A DNA stretch of 64,000 nt from Schistosoma haematobium (lineage: Eukaryota; Platyhelminthes; Trematoda; Strigeidida; Schistosomatidae), in NCBI RefSeq assembly GCF_000699445.3, contig NC_067197.1:23481809-23545808 (forward strand), in the 5' to 3' direction. How positions within the stretch are numbered: position 1 is the first letter of the stretch; each line of letters starts with the position of its first letter. The position numbers were made by a program, and so were the translations under genes. Under the pieces are notes generated by a model, which saw only the letters and a program-made list of their open reading frames with translations, did no database searches and was not told the DNA's origin. Below, one piece after another: positions 23,525 to 34,000 of this stretch.

Positions 23525-26500
23525 CGGCAACCGTAGCCGGCGAACAAAGCCGTCTGTTATTCGTCACAGATGTGACAACGAGAGTTCGCTACCTCGTCGA
23601 TACTGGCGCAGAAGTTAGCGTTCTCCCAGCAAATCCTAACGACCGGCTTCACGAATCGACCTTAAACTTACAGGCGGCAAACGGAAAACCGATCGCTACA
23701 TATGGCAAAAGGTACGTTTACCTTAACGTGGGTTTACGCAAACCCATACACTGGATTTTCGTTGTTGCAGATGTTTCTATACCAATCATTGGTATGGACC
23801 TTCTACAACACCACAATCTGATCATCGATACGCGCAAACGGAGGCTAGTAGACGGGAACACTAATTTGTCCGTTTGCGTAACTTCTTTTACTGGTTGTAG
23901 AGTATCCCCAGTCACAGTTAAACATATGATAGACCCACTCTATCAACCACTACTCGATAAGTACTCTGGGATACAACAAACTCAACCGAAACTACCATGT
24001 GTAACCAGCAATGTTACACATCACATCACGACTACAGGACCACCTGTATTCTCTAAAGCACGACGACTAGCTCCTGAAAAGCTAAGGTTAGCGAAAAACG
24101 AATTCGATCACATGATGGACTTAGGAATCATACGACCGTCAAGTAGCCCATATGCATCTCCGTTGCACATGGTCCCTAAAAAGGACAGCAACGATTGGCG
24201 TCCAACTGGTGACTATCGGCGATTGAACGCGAAAACCATTCCCGATCGTTACCCGTTGCCTCACATTCACGATTTGACAGCTACCTTGAAAGGTACAACT
24301 GTCTTTTCGAAAATCGACTTGGTTAAAGCGTATAACCAAATCCCTATGGCTACTGACGACATACCGAAAACAGCTATCATAACTCCTTTCGGACTCTATG
24401 AATTTTCGCGAATGCCTTTCGGTCTAAGGAATGCTGCTCAAACATTCCAAAGATTCATAGACGACGTTTTTCGAGGTCTCAACCTCGTACACGCGTATGT
24501 TGATGACTGTCTAATCGCAAGTCCGGACAGAGAAACACATCTCAAGCATCTGGATCTTGTTTTCGAACGACTTCAAAAACATGGCATTACTGTAAACGTT
24601 CAGAAATGCCAATTCGGAACCGACTCCTTAGACTTTCTGGGACACACTATCGATGCTCAAGGCATTCGACCTCTTAGGACCAAAGTGGCGGCCATTCTGG
24701 ATTACCCAGAACCGACCACCGTCAAGCAATTACGCACGTTCAACGGCCTGGTAAGTTTCTATAGACGTTTCATACCCAAATGCGCATTACTTATGAAACC
24801 TCTGACCGACCAACTTCGTGGAAATGCGAAATCCATTAATTTGGACGACACCGCACGAAAAGCATTCTCCACAGTTAAGGAACTGATTGCTAAAGCAACA
24901 ATGCTCGCACATCAGGACACCCGAGCACCCATTAGCATCGCAGTAGACGCATCCGACTCAGCAATCGGAGGAGTCTTACAACAATGGGTTAACAACTCCT
25001 GGCAACCCTTGGCATTTTTCTCTAGAAGGTTGCTAGACACCGAATCGAGGTACAGCACATTCGGTAGGGAACTCCTAGCTATGTATTGTGCTGTACGGCA
25101 TTTCCAACACTATATCGAAGGCCGTGAATTCACTCTTTTCACGGACCATAAACCGCTCACTTTCTCGTTAAGCTCTCCTTCTGACAAGTACTCTCCTCGT
25201 GAGTCTCGACAACTGGACTACATTTCGCAGTTTACTTCAGATATTCAACACATCTCTGGAGCAAACAATGTAGCCGCAGACGCTTTATCTCGTATAACTT
25301 CCTTGAACAGTTTCCAAGGAATCGACCTTCTTAAACTCGCCGAGCTTCAAAAAGAAGACAGTGATCTACAGCACGAGTTATCGTCCACAACACTTAAACT
25401 ACGCATCAAACAGATGGGAACAGGTAAAGAAACCTTACTTTGTGACACATCTACAGGTAGGGATCGCCCAATCGTGCCGAAACATTATCGACGCAATGTC
25501 TTCAACACATTGCACAAACTTTCGCATCCAGGTGTTCGTGCAACCATCAAGCTTATAGCAGAAAGGTTTTGCTGGCCTGGAATGAATAAAGACGTGAGGG
25601 AGTGGGCGCGCTCCTGTGTAAGCTGCCAAAAATCTAAGGTTATCAGACACAATAAATGTCCCTTAGGCTCGTTTAAAACTCCCGATACCCGTTTCGACCA
25701 TGTTCATCTGGATTTGGTAGGACCTTTACCAGATTCAAATGGATACTCTTATCTCTTAACCTGCGTTGACCGTTTCACTCGATGGCCAGAAGCAGTACCT
25801 ATCAAGGACATCACTGCTGAAACAGTGGCCCGCACCTTCGTCGAACGATGGGTAGCAAACTTCGGTTGCCCTTCAACCATCACCACAGACCGCGGACGTC
25901 AGTTTGAATCTGATCTTTTCCGTCGTCTGACCACACTTTTAGGAATCACTCGCTTCCGAACGACCGCCTACCATCCACAAGCAAACGGGTTGGTAGAACG
26001 TTTTCACCGACAACTGAAAGCTTCGCTATCAGCAGCAAACGTTTCACAGTGGACCGACGCTCTTCCACTCGTCTTACTAGGTATCCGCAATGCAGTGAAA
26101 GCTGACATTGGATACACTGCGTCTCAACTCGTTTATGGAACGACACTTCGACTTCCAGGAGAATTCGTGGATCCTTCATCCTCTTCAATGAACATGGATC
26201 TAACCTCCTACACGAACAGGCTTACAAACGCAATGCGTTCAGTTAAACCTGCTTTCACTCGACCTCAATCAACTGATGTTTTCGTTCAACCTGGCTTACG
26301 ATATAGTACACACGTTTTCATTCGTCGAGACTCGCATCGACGACCATTCGAATCAGCATACGAAGGACCCTTCAAAGTTCTTCAACGTGAATCTAAGTAC
26401 TATATAGTCGATAAGAACGGAACAAACGATAGCATCAGCATCGATCGCTTAAAGGCAGCGTATTTAGAAGGAAATCCTATCCACGTCGATTTTCCTTCGG

Positions 26501-26655
26501 TACAATCGAACGACACGACTCCGACACTTACAATACCTCATCCGACAACCAACACACACGATGATACTTCGACAGTATCCGAAAATAAACTTAAAACGAC
26601 GCGTTCTGGAAGAAGGGTGAGATTTCCAGAACATTTAAACGACTATTGCACGTAA
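23482..26655 (+). CDS. pol: Pol polyprotein: protease, RT, RNase H, integrase
   Basis: Uninterrupted from the stop at 23479-23481 to TAA at 26653-26655. Counting residues from 23572, domains are: aspartic protease [12 protein letters not shown] (DTG at about 10-12); reverse transcriptase with [14 protein letters not shown], the YVDD catalytic box near residue 308 and FLGH; RNase H with [15 protein letters not shown] and the late ADALSR; integrase with an HHCC zinc finger (HKLSHPGV ... CVSCQK) and the D,D-35-E core (Asp714, Asp773, Glu809); and a C-terminal YEGPF module. The domain order RT-RH-IN is typical of gypsy/Metaviridae. Likely translated as a Gag-Pol fusion by -1 frameshifting, since pol has no ATG at its beginning. 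All catalytic residues I checked are present. Confidence 0.95.
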   Translation, partial: FEKQFGKLPGRHALTATVAGEQSRLLFVTDVTTRVRYLVDTGAEVSVLPANPNDRLHESTLNLQAANGKPIATYGKRYVYLNVGLRKPIHWIFVVADVSIPIIGMDLLQHHNLIIDTRKRRLVDGNTNLSVCVTSFTGCRVSPVTVKHMIDPLYQPLLDKYSGIQQTQPKLPCVTSNVTHHITTTGPPVFSKARRLAPEKLRLAKNEFDHMMDLGIIRPSSSPYASPLHMVPKKDSNDWRPTGDYRRLNAKTIPDRYPLPHIHDLTATLKGTTVFSKIDLVKAYNQIPMATDDIPKTAIITPFGLYEFSRMPFGLRNAAQTFQRFIDDVFRGLNLVHAYVDDCLIASPDRETHLKHLDLVFERLQKHGITVNVQKCQFGTDSLDFLGHTIDAQGIRPLRTKVAAILDYPEPTTVKQLRTFNGLVSFYRRFIPKCALLMKPLTDQLRGNAKSINLDDTARKAFSTVKELIAKATMLAHQDTRAPISIAVDASDSAIGGVLQQWVNNSWQPLAFFSRRLLDTESRYSTFGRELLAMYCAVRHFQHYIEGREFTLFTDHKPLTFSLSSPSDKYSPRESRQLDYISQFTSDIQHISGANNVAADALSRITSLNSFQGIDLLKLAELQKEDSDLQHELSSTTLKLRIKQMGTGKETLLCDTSTGRDRPIVPKHYRRNVFNTLHKLSHPGVRATIKLIAERFCWPGMNKDVREWARSCVSCQKSKVIRHNKCPLGSFKTPDTRFDHVHLDLVGPLPDSNGYSYLLTCVDRFTRWPEAVPIKDITAETVARTFVERWVANFGCPSTITTDRGRQFESDLFRRLTTLLGITRFRTTAYHPQANGLVERFHRQLKASLSAANVSQWTDALPLVLLGIRNAVKADIGYTASQLVYGTTLRLPGEFVDPSSSSMNMDLTSYTNRLTNAMRSVKPAFTRPQSTDVFVQPGLRYSTHVFIRRDSHRRPFESAYEGPFKVLQRESKYYIVDKNGTNDSISIDRLKAAYLEGNPIHVDFPSVQSNDTTPTLTIPHPTTNTHDDTSTVSENKLKTTRSGRRVRFPEHLNDYCT
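23509..23541 (+). promoter_or_regulatory. Candidate frameshift-stimulating hairpin
   Basis: GCCGGC at 23510-23515 can pair with GCCGGC at 23536-23541, with a smaller ACGG/CCGT stem inside. It lies just after the G AAA AAC heptamer in the gag/pol overlap. The spacer of about 18 nt is longer than usual, so this is only a candidate. Confidence 0.35.
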
Positions 26656-27088
26656 GGCACTTCTCGACATTTTATATTATTTTTAAAAAAAAACAATTTT
26701 AATATGCTTATATATTTTTATTTCTATTTAAAAAAAACAAAACAAAAAAACAATTTTTTAATGCTATTACGTGTTCATGAGTTTATTTTCCATTTTTTTT
26801 CCGCCGACATTGTGTTTTTACGCACATACGAGTGTATTTCGACATGCACTTACATTTTCTTTTTTCTTTTCCAGGACGGCTGGAAAAGAACGATGACGTT
26901 TATGAGGATCCGAAATTTTCATTGTACATTTTCTTTTTTTACTATGTTGTACCTCCGTCCCATATAGTAAGGAAAGACGACCAGACGCTGCTAAATTTAG
27001 TAAGCTATCAGAAGAGTGTTTACCAACGACAAACTCGTTGGGTTTAAACTTCTGGCTGGCCACGTCTTAGGGTCGTCACTGCCCCACT
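26656..27088 (+). other. Gypsy element 3' non-coding region
   Basis: AT-rich leader from the pol stop to the polypurine tract, with A-runs near 26690-26755. No env-like gene is seen; the short frame at 26704-26967 has no support. Confidence 0.6.
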
Positions 27089-27104
27089 AGGGGGGGGAGT
27101 GATC
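27089..27104 (+). promoter_or_regulatory. Polypurine tract
   Basis: AGGGGGGGGAGTGATC immediately precedes the 3' LTR and would prime plus-strand DNA synthesis. The block of eight G is unusually long. Confidence 0.85.
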
Positions 27105-27425
27105 TGTAGCGGTAAATAAATCCACAAAATAAATAGCATTAAGTTTTCGACATTGGATGCTGACCATATGTTTTAGTGGACTCATCTAGCTTAAGGCGCT
27201 CGGTCAGGCATCCGCACCAGATCACGTGTGGTAACGCCGTGCTCAACATCAACCGCAATCGCTAGCCAGATTAGATCAGAGAATTCCGATATATTGGTCA
27301 TCGCCAAATATACTCTTCCGATCTCCTCGACTCTGTCTTTTGATTTCTCTTGGTGGGAACGAAATATATTAGAAGGTGTTACTGGTAGAAGCGTTGTCAA
27401 ACACTGAATACCTGTGACGTCATCA
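27105..27425 (+). repeat. 3' LTR
   Basis: 321 bp, identical to the 5' LTR except at two positions. Followed directly by the second GGCT target copy. Confidence 0.95.
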
Positions 27426-27571
27426 GGCTCATATAACGAAAAGTGAGTAAATATATTTGGTCCTTTAGGTGCGACCTGCCCTTCATCATACGGACCCATG
27501 AGGCAAGCCGAGGGATCAGAGCGATACATTATGAATAATATAGACTTGGGTACCGTAATTAAACTCATATT

Positions 27572-27645
27572 TAGAGGTAAATAAATCAACAGGTTAAATA
27601 GTTATTTGTATCTTTGACATTGATGCTGACCTCACTATCGCCAAC
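27572..27645 (+). repeat. Possible degraded LTR fragment
   Basis: AGAGGTAAATAAATC and later TTTGACATTGATGCTGACC resemble the first 60 bp of the 321-bp LTR (GTAAATAAATCC ... GACATTGGATGCTGACC). It looks like the start of an older, divergent LTR; the remainder is unrecognisable. Confidence 0.35.
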
Positions 27646-27867
27646 TTCATTTTCTATCTCTGTTGTTGGTATAAGAGGTGTATGTCTTATGAGGAAAGGT
27701 TCTGCATTAACATTGTGAAATTCAAGGTGGGGCCGAGAGTAAGCTTTGAAAGGTGTTAGGAACAATTTTGGTGTGATTGTGCCGAGTTGTCTTCGCGTAA
27801 AGTGGAGTATTGAGTTTGCTTTTGTCACATCCTCCATATAGTTCGAGCGGGTATCTAAACTCTCCAT
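27586..27867 (-). pseudogene. CR1-like LINE RT fragment
   Basis: The minus-strand frame includes ILHFTRRQLGTITPKLF and FKAYSRPHLEF, typical of the C-terminal region of CR1-type reverse transcriptases (the family has 'LYKTFVRPHLEY'). The downstream part is unrelated. It is an isolated relic between the gypsy element and the (TA)n tract. Confidence 0.55.
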
Positions 27868-27985
27868 GATTACAAGCTAACATTTTTAGCTATTACACTT
27901 AGAATCCTAAAATACAAATTTCTTCACGCGATACTATTTTTATTAAAAGTTTTCGGTAGTATCAACAAGCTTTTCGACGTAGCAG

Positions 27986-27987
<2 letters not shown>

Positions 27988-28023
<36 letters not shown>
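27988..28023. repeat. (TA)n microsatellite
   Basis: About 18 uninterrupted TA units. Confidence 0.95.
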
Positions 28024-28030
<7 letters not shown>

Positions 28031-28699
28031 TGAATGAAAGGTTGTGTAGACTGTCTGGAGAGAAGACTAAGTTCACTTTCTTATTGATATAGGGGGTGGT
28101 TGTTATGTGCGACTTAGTGATGAATTTCACTGGATTTTTCGACCATTAAATTTAAGAAAGAACACAACAAGACCCGGATATTTCTTATGATTCGCCATCG
28201 CGCTTAGACTGTGTATTTACAAAAAAGAACTAATTAACAACCATTTAATTCTGGCTCCCCTAGAAAAAGCTATCACGCCATCATAACCCTCAGTTTTATC
28301 AACAAAACTGGATCAAGATATCCCACCAACAGCAGGCGCTGGAATTTTAAACGGTCAGACTTGTCAGCTTCACAGGAAAATCTACAGCAAGTGGGCTGGA
28401 AAGTTCGCCCTTAACACGGTTTAGATGCTCATTAGAATTTCTTACTGCACGCGATCCTATGTGTTATACGGCATTCTGTTCTGCTAATGGTCCTCAAATT
28501 CCACAGGTAGCCTACAGTCATCAAGAACCGCACTCTTGGTTTTCCAAGCAGCCAAAGGCAGTTCTAGGCAGAATACGAACGAACTGATAACAACAGCGCA
28601 TACGAGCAGTACAAACAAATATAGAACATATGCACAAAGGCGATAAGAGAAAAAGGCTTCAGCATCAGATAAAGCTTATCCATAAATTTGTCTCCATTC
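28024..28699. other. Intergenic sequence
   Basis: No gene recognised. The distal part may be degraded CR1 sequence leading into the relic that follows. Confidence 0.4.
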
Positions 28700-29680
28700 A
28701 GGAAAGCTTACTCAGTTACACAGCCTCTCCTCGACAAGCCGAAACTGGAGGTTCCCAACAGCTGAGGTGAAAAAAGATTCAGGAGTGTTGGTACCCTGGA
28801 ATTTGAAGTCTTATGCCGGCTGTGTCAAAAATGCCTTTCGAACAAACCTTGCACTGGTAACATTGAAGCGCATTTTTGGCCAGATTGACGGAAGAGCTTT
28901 CCATATAATCGTTAACAGTTTTATTCGTCCCTATTTAGAGTACGGAAACATAGTATTTCCTCCCTCACTCAAAAAGGATAAGGACACCCTGCAGACTATC
29001 CAACGGCGCGTCATGAAATCAGTTCGGAAACTCAAATTCAAGCTTTATGAAGAGCGCCTCCAATCACTAAATCTTTACTCATTATGGTATAGGCGTTTTA
29101 GAGGTGACCTAATTGCTTACAGCCTCCCTAAAACTTCTAAACATCCCCTTAAAAATATACCTAAGCATAGTCCTAACACAAAACTTAGAGATAACACCCA
29201 GAAACTGGAAACGCAACACAGCAGAAAGAACTGTAGACACAAATTTGAGAATGGCACAGGTATTCAGTGTTTGAAAACGCTTTTACCAGTAACACCTAAT
29301 ATAACTCGTACCCACCAAGAGAAATCAAAAGACAGAATCGAGGGGATCAGAAGTTGTATTTGACGATTGCCAATAAATCGGAATTGTCTGATCTAGTCTG
29401 GCTAGCGATTGCAGTAGCAGTTGAGCACGGCGTTCCCACACGTGATCTGGTGCGGATGCATGACCGAGCGCCTTCAGCTAGGTGAGTCCACTAAAACTAA
29501 TCTGGTCAGCATCCAATGTCGAAAACTTACAGAGCTATTTATTTTGGGGATTTATTTACCGCTACAACTTCTACTCTTTGAGAGTGGTCAAATGCTGGAA
29601 TTCGCTGCAACTTCCCATGAATCCTTTGAGAAAAAACTTGAAATATTCCTAAGAATTAAGAATAGTGCCTTACTATGATG
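28700..29680 (+). mobile_element. CR1-like LINE relic, split by a solo LTR
   Basis: The frame at 28767-29250 reads KKDSGVLVPWNLKSYAGC, LALVTLKRIFGQIDGRAFH, FIRPYLEYGNIVFPP, YEERLQSLNLYSLWYRR and RGDLIAYSL. These are all hallmarks of the CR1/SR1-type RT C-terminus. After the inserted LTR the end resumes as FYSLRVVKCWNSLQLP (near 29570), the usual CR1 terminal WNSLP motif. Only the last third of the element is present. Confidence 0.8.
29252..29566 (-). repeat. Antisense solo LTR of the same gypsy family
   Basis: The plus strand reads GGTATTCAGTGTTTGAAAAC ... GGATTTATTTACCGCTACA, the reverse complement of the 321-bp LTR, with moderate divergence (older than the complete element). No internal gypsy sequence is attached, so it is a solo LTR from LTR-LTR recombination. 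It sits inside the CR1-like relic. No clear target duplication seen. Confidence 0.85.
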
Positions 29681-31024
29681 TGCCACTTTTTCCTTCTTCT
29701 TCATCGATCATATCCCTATAGGTATAGGAACCTACAGGTTGCTGGCTGGAGGTAACGATGATCCTCTGTTGCAACATACGGACGTCCAACAAGCTAAATC
29801 TGCTTCTATTCCATCCAGAACCATTTGAAGTTGTCTTATCAGTTAGATAGAGATAACAGGGAACAAATAGTTCGTTAATTTAACCAATCTTGGGGTTTGG
29901 ACGTCTTGCTACGCGCCTGAAATAAAGCTGTTTTTACTTTGGTTTCGTTGGTCTTGTTCTAGAGAAAGACAGCTCATTCTAGTCCTAGATAAACGTACTA
30001 ATGTACTTAATTTTTTGAGAGGTTTGATTATTCGATGCATTAAAACTTGTCAGATATGCATAGACTTAATTTCGGACAATAACGTTTCGTACAGCGCTCA
30101 TATAGTTAGAAAATTAGTTAGCACTTGGTAATTTAGCATGAAATTACTTATTACATATGTGATTGTTTCATCTTGGCTTTCAAATAAGGCATGAAATCTT
30201 ACTGATTGCCCTAGAAAATCAACAAATTATTACTCACACATTAGTTTGAGCTTGTATATGAGCGGCCCAACGTCAATTTATTAGTAACAATATGTTTTCT
30301 TTAAAGAATGTGTGGTATCATCATGGATATGAGCAATATTTTTCATAGCAATATATTATTTGTATTTCACGCATTATGTTAATGGATGACAAAATGTCAA
30401 ACTTAAGGTTTTCAAATTAAAGTTTGGCTAACATTTCCAAATACCTTGGGAAACTTAGCTCTCGTTTGTCATAAAATTCATCTAACTTAACTAATAATTT
30501 GGCCTTTTACTCAGTAGCCCACATTCTAGGACAATAAAATCTCAATATTTCACGCACACTTAGGGCTCAAAACAGATACGGACGTACGACGTATGTGTGA
30601 AAATGTACAAACTTCATACGTTTCTTTTAATGCAATTTTCTTTTAAAAAGGTAGTGTCAGCTATTAATATTATAATATTGCTTGAAATTTCTAAGGCTCA
30701 ATAGTCAGTAATTGGCGATAATATTATGCTAAGTGTGACTTCTGGATCATTCTACTATTTTACATTACTGGCTCTTTTTCTATCAAGTTTTGAGCTTACT
30801 TATTACTTCATGCTTCTAATTGTCCTGTGGGCCGTTTTCCGTTTTATTTATTTGCTTTCGAACTGCACTTGCTGTTTTACCCTAATTTTTAGTCTTTCAG
30901 GGATCTTATCTCATCTTTCCTCACATTTTTATTTTAAAATTACCTGTTTTTATCGAGTACAGAATAGGATTTTACCAATTTTTATCAACTTTTTTGGACA
31001 AACGGATCGTTTTGGGTTTACAAA
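29681..31024. other. Upstream region of RALGAPB
   Basis: Should contain the RALGAPB promoter and 5' UTR. The open frame 30726-31034 is a hydrophobic, AT-driven frame that overlaps the proposed start and is not supported as a protein. Confidence 0.4.
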
Positions 31025-31034
31025 ATGGATTTAA
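31025..31034 (+). CDS. RALGAPB: RALGAPB coding exon 1 (proposed)
   Basis: ATGGATTTA plus one base before donor GTAAGT gives MDL and then an Asn codon shared with exon 2 (MDLNAYKGW; the family has MYSEW). Only ten coding bases, so the start is plausible but the weakest exon in the model. Confidence 0.55.
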
Positions 31035-34000
31035 GTAAGTCAATCAATATTATCGCTATGATTTTAGCTACATGTTATGGTAAATTTTTCATTTTGAATC
31101 TCATCTTGAAAGGTCGCTTCTTTAAGCCCATATTATAAAATTAGTTTACAGATTTCGCCAATAAAAATGACCGCCGAGACTTAAAAGTGGCGAGAAAATG
31201 GATCGTATGTCAATCATTCTTCACTATTCTCATCATTTCGATAATTCACTGTGACCGTATCTTGTTACAATACAACTAAAGGCTGCCATGCAGTTGCACT
31301 GCATTACTCTGTGGCTGTGAAACAGTCCATGTAGGTAGGGAACGTAAAAATATTCTACCTTCTTTAAATAAGTGCCTTTTAAGTATGATTTGGCCGCCAA
31401 GTGAACAACCTAGGTTTGATATATATATGATTTTGTGTATGGCTGGTATGTTGGTTGATGGGCTTGCGGATATTTAATTTAAATTAAACCGCCGCCTACC
31501 TCAATAGCTGGTATCGGGCCATTGTGAAAGAAACAGTATAAAACCTATCGACCAAGTCGTTGGTTGTTGGTTTATACCATATAGAAAAAAGGTTAACATC
31601 TAAAGTAAGTACATTGATCATTATCGTTGGATGGATGACGATACATATGATGGGGCCAGCTGTATTGGCTTAGTTGTATTCCGTCTATCGATCCCTAAAT
31701 CTTAAAGCTAGTGTTATTCTGTACTTTCCATTTTTCGATCCCACTCCTTTTTTGTATGCTGTGCTCTGTGTTAAGTTTTAGTTTCCAATCTTTCATACTA
31801 GTTCTAGTATTTTCGTAAAGTACGAGTGAACTTATTAAGTGTAAGTGTATTCTGCGTCACTGTTCATTTTAGTGTTATCGAACCTATCTTCATAGCGATT
31901 CTTCTTTGGCAAACAAAATAAATGACTTATTTTTATGTCAAGGCATCAACTTAGTGCTCTTCGAACCCAATATTTATTCCAAGCGTTCCTGAATGTTGTT
32001 CAAATTTATCCCACAGGAATTGTTCGATTGACACTAAGCTTGTTACTGCTTCAAATGACCAGCCAAAACCACTAAACTCAGCTATTAAATTTGTCTCTAT
32101 TATTAGGAATTATTATTATTATTATCGATCTTCACGGTTTTTATGTATGATTTGGAGAACTTTTTATCATAGGTTATATGGACGTTGGTGTAGGTACAGT
32201 TCGTTGGGTTAAATAAGCGGGTATCAATGGGTTGTAAGAGCCCCTCTGAAATTTAATGCCTGCATGATGAACTCTTGAAGTAACAGGCAAGTATGTTTGA
32301 AAACCAGAACCTCACAAAAAATAAAGAGTGAATTCATCTATGATACTGTGGCCGATTCTGAACCACATCACCAAACGTCTTTGACCACTGATATTGGCTG
32401 ACTTTTGAACTTTTGCCTGGCAGTCTACAAGTGTCAATTCGGATTCGACCAATAGTCAGTGATTTCATGGATTGATATCACTTATTGTTTTGACCGTTTT
32501 CTGCTTTCTTTCAACCTACTCTTGTCCCAACTACCATTGCGCTTCGTGGTTGGCTTTATTTTTGCATGCGTATCACTTGTTTTACCTGCTGTAGTCAGCG
32601 AATATTCACAAATTTATCAAATAGATTTCATCTTTGTCCCCGATGCCCTGTTACGACTGAGGGTGGGGAGATTCCACTCTCCTCAAAATGCTCTCACATG
32701 GCCTCGCGTATACAGCTACTTCCAAAGAAGTCCTACTCACTTCCTTCCCGTGGCGGGGGTGCTGTTTACGAAATTGAGAGGATGAAAAGCGATTGTCCGG
32801 CGCTTTAACCGGGTTGGTGGATACAGAGGATCCACCTAGGGGAGTTGAAAAACATTGATTCCAAACCAATGGTGTACATGGGCTCCGGGATTATGAGGAA
32901 ACAAATGGAGTATGAACCCATTGTTGGTCGGCAGCCACCATGGGATTACATCTCCTGACGTTGCTTCACTGCCTTGTTGGTCAGACCTTTCGGCCCAAGA
33001 CTCGGGATGTGGCTCCCTATGAAAACCACCTGCTTCGATCTGGGCACCTGGGAAGTATCCCAGCCCATACACAAATCGAGTGACTTGTGTAGCGCATATG
33101 TATTCGGTGTGCCTTTGTACTAATATTCATGAGTTCAAATAAATAAATAAATAAATAAATACATCTTTGCCTAGTACCTTGTGCACAACCCCAGTATTGT
33201 TCACTCTATTGTTCCATCATACACCAATAATACTACGAAAACACCTATGCTCAAGAAATTGTAACTTACGTATGCTTTTTGCCACTGAAGGCCACATTTC
33301 AGAGACATAAGTTAAAACAGAGCTAAATGCTGAACAGCACGCTCATCCCTTGGTTGGTAGACAGACGTTTCGTTTACACCAAAAGTGACGAAGTTCGGTA
33401 AAAGCCTAGGAAGGTTTCCGAATATGTCCCTGTATATCGTCAAACACCAGTCCATCAGAGTTTGTGAGACTTTCAAGATGGGTGAAGTGATAAACACTCT
33501 CAACTTCTTCACTTCCTATCATTAGTTTATATGTTGATGCAGACCAGTCTAGAAGCAATATTTTGCATTCATGGGGTAAGAAATGCTCTCCAGTCCATCG
33601 TTACTCAAGGCCTTCAAATGATCCTAATTACGTCAGTCTTCATTAAACAGAACAAAGTCAACTAGATATTTCACATCAATGAGTAGGTTTCCTGAGCAAG
33701 AATCACCGCCCAAAAAGTTACATAAAAAATCGCTATTTTTAGGAAGAAATATGAAATTAAGGGATTTACAAGAAAGTCAGAAACATTCTTGTATTAATCC
33801 ATATTATCAGTATCCGACTGCAGTATGATATACTAGTCTATCGTCGGCAGCAAAAATTAGCTGGCACATCACTAACAACCTCTGGCAGTTAGTTCTGACG
33901 AAAAGTAATGTGTAACTTGTGTAGATCTTCAGTAAACAACCGGGCCAGCGTAAATGTTTGTTTAGGTAGGTTGTTAGTTAGTAAGTCATTTTATTCACAG

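Larger units (their letters stand above)
22187..27425 (+). mobile_element. Gypsy-type LTR retrotransposon, CsRn1/Boudicca-like, structurally complete
   Basis: A 5.2-kb element with 321-bp LTRs (TG...CA ends), a 4-bp target duplication GGCT (22183-22186 and 27426-27429), a primer-binding site, gag, an uninterrupted pol and a G-rich polypurine tract. The two LTRs differ at only two positions (C/A near the start, A/G near the end), so the insertion is recent. The CHCC-type Gag finger and a primer site fitting tRNA-Trp are traits described for the CsRn1 clade, which includes schistosome Boudicca. It sits between the divergent KIN and RALGAPB genes and no env-like frame follows pol. Confidence 0.95.

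Noticed and set aside
26704..27063. Possible env-like gene after pol
   Set aside because: Short, T/A-rich frames with no signal peptide-plus-ectodomain organisation; the region is better read as the element's 3' non-coding part.
30726..31034. 102-codon plus-strand hydrophobic open frame
   Set aside because: Its composition is driven by T-rich DNA, it has no family motifs, and it overlaps the better-supported RALGAPB start in another frame.
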